Source: Lysobacteraceae bacterium (GTDB lineage: Bacteria; Pseudomonadota; Gammaproteobacteria; Nevskiales; Nevskiaceae). Taken from it: DNA of 64,000 bases. Position 1 is the stretch's first letter. Each line of letters opens with the position of its first letter. Positions 57,916 to 64,000 of this stretch are shown in pieces. Position numbers and translations under genes: made by a program. The DNA is taken from contig PNMW01000007.1 of NCBI GenBank assembly GCA_013823855.1, positions 1-64,000 of the forward strand, written 5' to 3'. The notes beneath the pieces were generated by a model, which saw nothing but the letters and a program-made list of their open reading frames with translations, was not told the origin of the DNA and did no database searches.

Positions 57916-58037
57916 GGGGAATTCCTGTTGTTCGGGGTGAGGGGCTGCTGCAAGTTGCTTTTGGGGCGGCGAATTATGCCGCCTGCGGCGGTCCGGTGGC
58001 GACCGAGGGCCCGGGCCGCAGCCGGTCGCAACCGAAG

Positions 58038-59687
58038 TCAGGTTCGGGATTCGACGCCGGTCGGGTCCTGCAAGCCGCCTCCTGGCAGCGGCGGCAGCCC
58101 CAACTCTAGAAGGTAGGCGTTGTGCCGGGCTGTCGCGCGGCGAACCGACTCGTCCAGCGCCATCAGCTTGCGGTGGGTGACGTCAAGATCAATCTCGTCT
58201 TCCGCCACCGCCGTGCTGATGTAGCGCGAGATGTTGAGGTTCCAGCCTTCCTGCTCGATGCGCGCCATCGGCACGCGCTTGGCGTAGCGATCTTCCTCAG
58301 CCCGGTGCTGGTAGGTCGAAACAATTTTCCCGATGTGCGCGTCGGTCAGCACGTTCTGGCGCTTGCCCTTCTCGAAGTGCTCGGCGGCGTTGATGAACAG
58401 CACGTCGTCGAACTTCTTGCACTTCTTCAGCACCAGGATGCACACCGGGATGCCGGTGGAATAGAACAGGTTGGCCGGCAGGCCGATCACCGTGTCGATG
58501 TGGCCGTCGCGCAGCAGCTTGCTGCGGATGCGCTCCTCCGCCCCGCCGCGGAACAGCACGCCGTGCGGCAGGATGATCGCCATCACGCCCTGATCCTTCA
58601 GGTAGTGGAAGCCATGCAGCAGGAACGCGAAGTCGGCAGCGGACTTCGGCGCCAGCCCGTGGTTCTTGAAGCGCATGTCCTCGGCCATCGCCTCGCTCGG
58701 CTCCCAGCGGTAGCTGAACGGCGGATTGGCGACCACGGCATCGAATTTCGGCTGTTTGGCCGGGTTGGTTTCGCGCAGGGCGTCCCAGTCGTTGTCCAGC
58801 GTGTCGCCGTGGAAGATCTCGAACTCGGTATCCTTCACCCCGTGCAGCAGCATGTTCATGCGCGCCAGGTTGTAGGTGGTGATGTTCTTTTCCTGACCCA
58901 AGATCCGGCCGATGCCATGCGCGCCCATGCGCTTGCGCACGTTCAGCAGCAGCGAGCCGGAGCCGCAGGCGAAATCGAGCACGCTGTCGAGCTGCTTCAC
59001 CGGCCCTGCCGCCGGGTCCTGGCTGTCCAGGGTGACGATGGCCGACAGGATGTCGGAGATGCGCTGCGGCGTGTAGAACTCGCCGGCCTTCTTGCCGGAG
59101 CCGGCCGCGAACTGGCCGATCAGGTACTCGTAGGCGTCACCCAGCGCGTCCACGTCGGCGGAGAAGCCGGCCAGGCCTTTGGCGATCTCCTTGATAATCT
59201 CGCACAGCATCCGGTTCTTGTCGGCGTGCGTCTTGCCGAGCTTTTCGGACCCGAGATTGATCTCCGAGAACAGGCCGCTGAACGTGCTCTGGAACGATTC
59301 GTTCTCGATGTACTTGAAGCCCTCGCGCAAGGTGTCCAGCAGTTCATCGCTCTGCTGCTTCGCAAGGCGGGCGACATTCGCCCACAGGTGCGCCGGCTGG
59401 ATCACGTAATGCACCTTGCGGCGCATCTGCTGCTCGAACTCCGGCACGTCCGCCGCGTTGGCTTGGTACCACGCGGCCAGCGGCACGCGCGCATCCGCTT
59501 CCGGCAACGTCGGGTAGTCCGGCCCCAGTTCCTTCTTCGCCGCCGTCTCGTAGTTGTCGGACAGGTAGCGCAGGAACAGGAAGGCCAGCATGTAATCGCG
59601 GAAATCGTCCGCGTTCATCGCCCCGCGCAGCTGGTCGGCGATGGCCCACAGCGTCTTGCCTAGGCGTTGCTGTTCGTTGGCGGTCAT
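58038..59687 (-). CDS. hsdM: Type I restriction-modification methyltransferase subunit HsdM
   Basis: 549 aa N6-adenine methyltransferase. N-terminal helical HsdM_N domain ([43 protein letters not shown] region) and an SAM site [13 protein letters not shown] (about residue 234) with catalytic NPPFSYRW (about 318). With HsdS it modifies, and with HsdR it forms the restriction complex. It is last in the minus-strand island, separated from hsdS by about 3 kb of accessory genes. Confidence 0.95.
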   Translation of the reverse strand: MTANEQQRLGKTLWAIADQLRGAMNADDFRDYMLAFLFLRYLSDNYETAAKKELGPDYPTLPEADARVPLAAWYQANAADVPEFEQQMRRKVHYVIQPAHLWANVARLAKQQSDELLDTLREGFKYIENESFQSTFSGLFSEINLGSEKLGKTHADKNRMLCEIIKEIAKGLAGFSADVDALGDAYEYLIGQFAAGSGKKAGEFYTPQRISDILSAIVTLDSQDPAAGPVKQLDSVLDFACGSGSLLLNVRKRMGAHGIGRILGQEKNITTYNLARMNMLLHGVKDTEFEIFHGDTLDNDWDALRETNPAKQPKFDAVVANPPFSYRWEPSEAMAEDMRFKNHGLAPKSAADFAFLLHGFHYLKDQGVMAIILPHGVLFRGGAEERIRSKLLRDGHIDTVIGLPANLFYSTGIPVCILVLKKCKKFDDVLFINAAEHFEKGKRQNVLTDAHIGKIVSTYQHRAEEDRYAKRVPMARIEQEGWNLNISRYISTAVAEDEIDLDVTHRKLMALDESVRRATARHNAYLLELGLPPLPGGGLQDPTGVESRT

Positions 59688-59727
59688 GTGGAACGTGTCG
59701 GCGGCATCCCGTGAATCAGGGGCCGCA

Positions 59728-60135
59728 TCAGGATGGCGTCACCAGGGTGACGGTCGGGAAGTAGTGACGGTAGCGGCGGGCGTCACGCGTCAGGATGCCG
59801 CAGCCCAGCACGGAGGCATGCGCGCCGATGAAGAAATCCGCCAGAACATTGGCCTTCGCCCCGCCGTCGCGCCGGTACTGCACGAACGCCCGGCCAGCGA
59901 GGAACAGCGCCGGCCGGGGCAGTTCCGCAAGCCCCAGTTGCATCGACGCGAGTGTGTCGTCCATCGCATCGACCGACTCGAACGCCAGCGACAGCTCGGC
60001 ATAGATCACCGGGTTGATGACCAGCGCATGCACCTGTGCCTGTGCCTGTGCCCGAAGCTGAGCGATCGACCAGTCCGCCCAGACCGGATCATCCTCCAGC
60101 ACGTCGAGCAGCACGTTGGTATCCACGAGCACCAC
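59728..60135 (-). CDS. vapC: PIN-domain toxin, VapC family
   Basis: 135 aa RNase toxin. The PIN acidic set is present: Asp5 (VDTNVLLD), Glu47 (YAELSLAF), Asp100 (NVLADFFIGAHA) and Asp118 (LTRDARRYRHYFP). Follows the AbrB-type antitoxin gene by 15 nt. The pair sits inside the hsd island. Confidence 0.92.
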   Translation of the reverse strand: MVLVDTNVLLDVLEDDPVWADWSIAQLRAQAQAQVHALVINPVIYAELSLAFESVDAMDDTLASMQLGLAELPRPALFLAGRAFVQYRRDGGAKANVLADFFIGAHASVLGCGILTRDARRYRHYFPTVTLVTPS

Positions 60136-60150
60136 GCGCGGCTGTCCTCG

Positions 60151-60390
60151 TCAGTCCGGACTGCGCAGCAGGGCCATCAAGTCGTCGGTGCGCCACTTCA
60201 CCTGTGCCTTGCCGCGAGCGGTGGCGAAGCGGTCCGATGAACCCTCCGGTCGCGCGCCGGCCTTGTGCACCACCACTTCGCCCCGCGCATTGACACCGAA
60301 ATCCACCGCATCGCCGGGTGCCAGCCCCAGCGCCTGCCGCACCTGCTTGGGGATCGTCACCTGCCCCTTGACAGTCATCGTGGTGGCCAT
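60151..60390 (-). CDS. vapB: AbrB/MazE-type antitoxin (VapB)
   Basis: 79 aa. SpoVT-AbrB swapped-hairpin DNA-binding domain (MTVKGQVTIPKQVRQALGLA, PGDAVDFGVNARGEVVVHKA) with a C-terminal toxin-binding tail (FATARGKAQVKWRTDDLMALLR). It should autoregulate the vapBC operon; the upstream stretch has an AT-rich GTATTACTTATATAAGG segment (60402-60418) that may hold the promoter. Confidence 0.92.
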   Translation of the reverse strand: MATTMTVKGQVTIPKQVRQALGLAPGDAVDFGVNARGEVVVHKAGARPEGSSDRFATARGKAQVKWRTDDLMALLRSPD

Positions 60391-60439
60391 GTTCGCTCCT
60401 GAGTATTACTTATATAAGGCAGTGTATTACCTGCTGCCA

Positions 60440-60560
60440 TCAGCGTCGACGGCCAAGGTCACCAAGCGAGGGCATGGTGCTTCCGCCGGCTGGAAGGAAC
60501 GCGCGACGGTGGTTTTGCCGCCCCGTTCGGCCCGGCCAAGTTGATGATCGTCTTGACCAT
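60440..60560 (-). pseudogene. Fragment of a zeta-toxin-like P-loop kinase
   Basis: On the minus strand MVKTIINLAGPNGA is followed, after a one-base frame change, by GKTTVARSFQPAEAP. Together these give a Walker A (GPNGAGKTT) with the zeta-toxin/UDP-NAG-kinase-like start. Only about 30 codons remain and the frame is broken, so no function is expected. Confidence 0.45.
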
Positions 60561-60654
60561 GCTGGTGGCGCCGTGTCGTCGGCATCTGCACTCACCGTGA
60601 CGACACACCGCAGGAACGTCGTGCGCTTGCGAGAATGCACGGTCGGTTCATGGC

Positions 60655-61656
60655 TCACGGCGTGTCGCGCTGCCGCCGCTTCAGCTTCGTATCCAGCGCT
60701 TTCAGCTCGGCGTCGTCGGCTTCGTCAGCGGCAAGCGCCTCGTGCCGTTTGCGGCGGGCATCGAACGCGACATAGCGCGCCTCGGTCTCGGTCTCCATCC
60801 GTTGATGGCTGATGCCGCCCTTGCCTTCGAGCAGCGGGAAGCCATTCGACGTGATGATCTGGTCGATGTTCTCGCGCCAGAACGTCATGCGGGTTTCCTT
60901 GCGGTTCTTGGCGCGCAGCTCGGCGGTTTCCAGAAAGATCACGACCAGCCGGTTCAGCGTGTCGATCTCGTCTTCGGTGAGGTAATTCTTGGCGATCAGG
61001 ATGTCGGTCTTGCGCACCTTGTCGCCCTTCCAGGCGAGCAGGCCGAAGTTCGGGTCGCCGGCATTGGCGCGGGCCATCACCAGCTCGGCGGCGGTCTTGC
61101 CGGTCACGGCGAACAGCAGCAGGTTCTGCACGGTGGCAAAGAACTGCTGGGTGGCGCGGTCGGTCTTGTCGTAGTCGGTGCTCAACGCAAAGAGGTCGCG
61201 CACCTTCTGGTAGAAACGCTTCTCCGAGGCGCGGACGCCACGGATACGCTCCAGCATCTCGTCGAAGTAATCCGGGCGACCGTCCGGGTTCTTCAGGCGC
61301 TCATCGTCCATCACGAAGCCCTTGAGCAGGTACTCCTTGAGCGCAGTGGACGCCCAGCGGCGGAACTGCACGCCCCGTGGCGAGCGCACGCGGTAGCCGA
61401 TGGCCAGGATGGCGTCGAGGTTGTAGAGCTTGGTGAGGTATGCCTTGCCGTCGGCGGCAGTTGTCAAGGAATCCTTGACAACTGCCTGCTCGTCCAACTC
61501 CCTGTCCTCAAACAGGTTTTTCAGATGCAGGGAGATGTTCTGCTTGCTGGCGTCGAACAGCTCCGCCATTTCGAGCTGGGTCAGCCAGACGGTCTGCTGA
61601 TCGGCCCGCAGCTTGATCTGGCTCCTGCCGTCGTCGGTGGTGTAGAGGATGAGCAT
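60655..61656 (-). CDS. rhuM: RhuM-family protein
   Basis: 333 aa. Matches the RhuM (COG3943) virulence/DNA-binding family: KLRADQQTVWLTQLEMAELF, KQNISLHLKNLF, AILAIGYRVRSPRGVQFRRWA, GFVMDDERLKNP and VRDLFALSTDYD. The first domain is an HTH/KilA-N-like module. RhuM genes are frequent cargo of type I R-M loci; role unproven. The upstream gene ends 8 nt before its start. Confidence 0.9.
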   Translation of the reverse strand: MLILYTTDDGRSQIKLRADQQTVWLTQLEMAELFDASKQNISLHLKNLFEDRELDEQAVVKDSLTTAADGKAYLTKLYNLDAILAIGYRVRSPRGVQFRRWASTALKEYLLKGFVMDDERLKNPDGRPDYFDEMLERIRGVRASEKRFYQKVRDLFALSTDYDKTDRATQQFFATVQNLLLFAVTGKTAAELVMARANAGDPNFGLLAWKGDKVRKTDILIAKNYLTEDEIDTLNRLVVIFLETAELRAKNRKETRMTFWRENIDQIITSNGFPLLEGKGGISHQRMETETEARYVAFDARRKRHEALAADEADDAELKALDTKLKRRQRDTP

Positions 61657-61664
61657 GGGGCGCG

Positions 61665-62753
61665 TCAGGCGTGCAGTACGAAGTTGTATTTCGCCTTGAT
61701 TTTCTCGAACACGCTATCGAACAGCTCCTTACTATCGGAACTGAGTTCGTCGCTCTCGTAGTAGTAAACCTTCTTGTGGGAGAGCGTGTTGATGATGTTC
61801 GCCACGGCATCGGCATCAGAGATGCCGATTTGCTGGAGTACAAAGCCGAACTGACCAACTCCAAGGAAGGAGCTTACGTTCTCAAGGACCTGCCGAAGGA
61901 GTGGGAAGTGATAGGCCCTAACGTCCTTGGCTGCGTGGGCCTGCTCCAGAACCTGAAGCAACCGCAGGTGGTACAGGAAAACATCATTACGGCAACTCTC
62001 CAGCGAGAGGTCGCCATTCTTGGCGCTCAACGTGCAGATGCGAGCATGCTTTTTGAACTTGCTCGCCTTCTCCCCCTTGTTGAGCCAGTCAGCCAAGATC
62101 GAGAACAGACCAAGGTGGTGGGTGGTGATGACGAGCTTCCGCTTCTCGAAATGCTCTTCGATCAAATCGAATATCGTCGACGCGGTGATGAATATGTTGT
62201 GATCGTCGAGACTCGAAACGGGATCGTCAATGAAGAAATGCGATGACTGCTGGTCAGCCCAACCCTCGACCTCGAACAGCGCAAGGAAAAAGCACCATAT
62301 AAAAATCCTCTCCTCGCCGCGAGAGATCTTGATCGAGACTTTCGAAATATCGCTCGGATCATCAGCAGCCGCTTCCTCATAAAAGAAGTGCACAGCCTTG
62401 ATGCCATCCTCAGGGTCGTCGTGAGGGATGAACTCGAATCGATAGCCCGGCCGATATCGATTCAACTTCGCTCTGATGTCGTCCTCGGACAGGGCGCCAT
62501 GAAAGCGGTTCAGGCTGCTTTTTCGGATGTCTAGGCAGATGGTTGAATCGCTGTCCTCTGGATCATTCTGCCAAACGAAGAGATCCTCACTGTAGGCGTT
62601 GTAATAGACGCCCGTGTGCACTCCCTCGTTAGTCTTGGTTGCGTCCTTATAGGCCACGGACAGTCTGGTCTTTCCCGTGGCATTAAAGGCATACGCCAAG
62701 ATGATGCGCTCCTTCGCCGCCAGGATTTCCTTCGCGATATCGTCGTGGTTCAT
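61665..62753 (-). CDS. PrrC/RloA-like AAA (ABC-type) ATPase, candidate anticodon nuclease
   Basis: 362 aa. ABC-type ATPase: Walker A AFNATGKT (22-29), signature-like SRGEER (144-149), Walker B HFFIDDPVSSLDD (172-184) and His212 (TTHHLG). The C-terminal part has Arg287-x3-Glu291 (LRQVLEN) and a later Ser-His326 (TLSHKK). This resembles the R-x3-E ... H triad of the tRNA-Lys anticodon nuclease PrrC (there spaced R, +4, +36; here R, +4, +39). PrrC is kept silent by a type I R-M complex and is released when a phage blocks it. The ATG overlaps the hsdS stop by 4 nt, which supports a similar pairing. Confidence 0.7.
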   Translation of the reverse strand: MNHDDIAKEILAAKERIILAYAFNATGKTRLSVAYKDATKTNEGVHTGVYYNAYSEDLFVWQNDPEDSDSTICLDIRKSSLNRFHGALSEDDIRAKLNRYRPGYRFEFIPHDDPEDGIKAVHFFYEEAAADDPSDISKVSIKISRGEERIFIWCFFLALFEVEGWADQQSSHFFIDDPVSSLDDHNIFITASTIFDLIEEHFEKRKLVITTHHLGLFSILADWLNKGEKASKFKKHARICTLSAKNGDLSLESCRNDVFLYHLRLLQVLEQAHAAKDVRAYHFPLLRQVLENVSSFLGVGQFGFVLQQIGISDADAVANIINTLSHKKVYYYESDELSSDSKELFDSVFEKIKAKYNFVLHA

Positions 62754-64000
62754 TCTTCGGACTCCGTCGGCGCGGGGAATAGCTGCTGCATGAGTCCTTT
62801 CTTGTGGATCTTGAGGGCTTCGAACTGGTCGCTTTGGGCGGCGATCAGATACTCAAGGGAGGAGAGACAGGAGGCGATGCGTTGCTGTTCTTCGGCCTTG
62901 GGCAAAAGAACGATGGTTGCCCTCAAGCTGTCCAGATTGATTTTTGGGGGCACTGCATTTGGGAGAGACTTGCTGCGCAGCTCCGCCTGAAATCTGTCAG
63001 ATTGAAAGAAGAAGTGGAGGTAATGGGAGTCGAAGAACTCAGACTGCTTAATCACCGCGAGTGTCACATAGACACTAAAGTCGTGTTCCCAAGTGACGAC
63101 TCTGGAGTACCCTACCTTTCCGATTCTCGTGAGGAGAATGTCGCCCTTTTCCGGCTTATTCTTTCGAGTCGCAGCGATGTAGTCCTCGCGTGAGATGAAT
63201 TTATTTGCGTTGCCGCTAATCAAATTCTCGACGCTGTAGAACGGCACTCCGGATGCGACGTACGTGGGTGTCTGGTGGGTTCCGTCGAAGACTGAATCGG
63301 TCACCTCGCACAGAACCCGCTGTTCCCACTCCGGCGCACCTTGAAACTCCGGAAAGCGGAGGCGGGGGATGGTTTCGCCTTCGCGCGGGAAGAGCTGCTG
63401 CATGAGCCCTTTCTTGTGGGCCTTGAGCGCGTCGAGCTTCTGGCTTTCCGCGCCGATCAGCTCGTCCAGCGTGCTCAGGCACTCGGCGATTTTTTGTTGT
63501 TCGGCTTTGGTGCTTGGGATCGGGAGTTCGATCTTTGCAAGGCGCGTCGCTGATATGCCCAATACTTTCGAGCCCTGAGATTCCTTTTCGATTTGCGTGC
63601 GAACGTATCGAGATTTGAAGAGATAGGCGCCGAAACCGATTGCGACATTTTCTCCGTTCGGCCTAGCCAGAATCGTATGTTGACCGGCGACAACTCGCTC
63701 GCCATTCAAGCGAACGACTTCTATGCTTTTGCCGATATCAGCCAAATCTTCCGAGGCATCGGCGAAAATCATATCGCCCTCAATGCAGTCGTTTTCACGA
63801 CGAAGACCGTCGACTAGTTCAGTACGATTGATGAAGGGAACGGTCTCTTTAGTGATATCGAAAAGTGTTGAGAACTTGGTGTGAATGTCACCGTAGTGAA
63901 TGTTCCTAACCAAGCCTTGTTCATAGCTAAGTTGGTCGCGAGAAAATGAGTTGTTGCTCTTAAATGAGTATGCCTCGCCCATAGCGCTGTGGGTCCATGC
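62750..64000 (-). CDS. hsdS: Type I restriction-modification specificity subunit HsdS (5' end outside window)
   Basis: At least 416 codons; the frame is open through the right edge, so the start is probably beyond it (an internal ATG at 63982 could be mistaken for it). Two target-recognition domains are each followed by a near-identical coiled-coil spacer: KAEQQKIAECLSTLDELIGA with HKKGLMQQLFP, and KAEEQQRIASCLSSLEYLIA with HKKGLMQQLFP. The repeats position two HsdM subunits. GC is clearly lower than in the core genome, typical of exchanged hsdS domains. Confidence 0.93.
   Translation of the reverse strand, partial: AWTHSAMGEAYSFKSNNSFSRDQLSYEQGLVRNIHYGDIHTKFSTLFDITKETVPFINRTELVDGLRRENDCIEGDMIFADASEDLADIGKSIEVVRLNGERVVAGQHTILARPNGENVAIGFGAYLFKSRYVRTQIEKESQGSKVLGISATRLAKIELPIPSTKAEQQKIAECLSTLDELIGAESQKLDALKAHKKGLMQQLFPREGETIPRLRFPEFQGAPEWEQRVLCEVTDSVFDGTHQTPTYVASGVPFYSVENLISGNANKFISREDYIAATRKNKPEKGDILLTRIGKVGYSRVVTWEHDFSVYVTLAVIKQSEFFDSHYLHFFFQSDRFQAELRSKSLPNAVPPKINLDSLRATIVLLPKAEEQQRIASCLSSLEYLIAAQSDQFEALKIHKKGLMQQLFPAPTESEE

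Overview
The window is GC-rich (about 65% by eye) with tightly packed genes. It looks like the chromosome of a free-living gammaproteobacterium. The gene content (lipid A acyltransferase, bo3-type quinol oxidase with a RegB/RegA pair, acyl-ACP desaturase, RF3, MnmG, type I-F CRISPR-Cas) would suit a Nevskiales/Solimonas-like or Xanthomonadales-like organism, but the sequence alone does not fix the genus.

Layout. 1-5463: end of a lipid A acyltransferase, a four-gene Gld-type ABC transporter operon and mutM. 5513-23196: metabolic and housekeeping genes, including a PL7 alginate lyase, an OYE-family reductase, mnmG, a CBS protein, a YgjP-type metalloprotease, a ParB-like protein, folE, an acyl-ACP desaturase, acylphosphatase, a glycine-zipper lipoprotein, a sirtuin and a GST/flavo-iron-sulfur reductase/LysR cluster. 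23338-26640: a large alpha/beta-hydrolase-STAND-TPR protein, probably defensive, whose base composition changes sharply part way through. 26651-33784: RF3, an outer-membrane lipoprotein, a DODA-type dioxygenase, an HvfA/HvfB/HvfC (bufferin) copper-peptide operon, a frameshifted AraC regulator and a CAU tRNA.

34190-46726 is a complete type I-F CRISPR-Cas locus: cas1, cas2-3, csy1-csy2-csy3-csy4 and an array of 53 repeats. The 1 kb between cas2-3 and csy1 is the most interesting part of the window. It holds a decayed MNT/HEPN toxin-antitoxin pair and then what reads as a CreTA-like RNA toxin-antitoxin module. On the minus strand there is a mini-CRISPR (two degenerate repeats with intact Csy4 hairpins around a 24-nt pseudo-spacer). 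That spacer matches 19 of 24 nt of a site about 75 bp away that carries a type I-F PAM (GG/CC) and overlaps a predicted promoter. The promoter would drive a short RNA with an ideal Shine-Dalgarno and a nine-codon ORF ending in tandem rare AGA codons. This matches the known logic of CreTA: Cas effector plus CreA silences CreT, which sequesters tRNA-Arg(UCU).

47046-57915: an MFS transporter, cyoABCD plus SURF1, a RegB/RegA redox two-component system, CorA, a secreted protein and malate dehydrogenase. 58038-64000: a type I restriction-modification island (hsdM, hsdS) of lower and mixed GC. Between the two hsd genes lie VapBC, a zeta-like kinase remnant, a RhuM protein and a PrrC-like anticodon-nuclease candidate. 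hsdR is not in the window.
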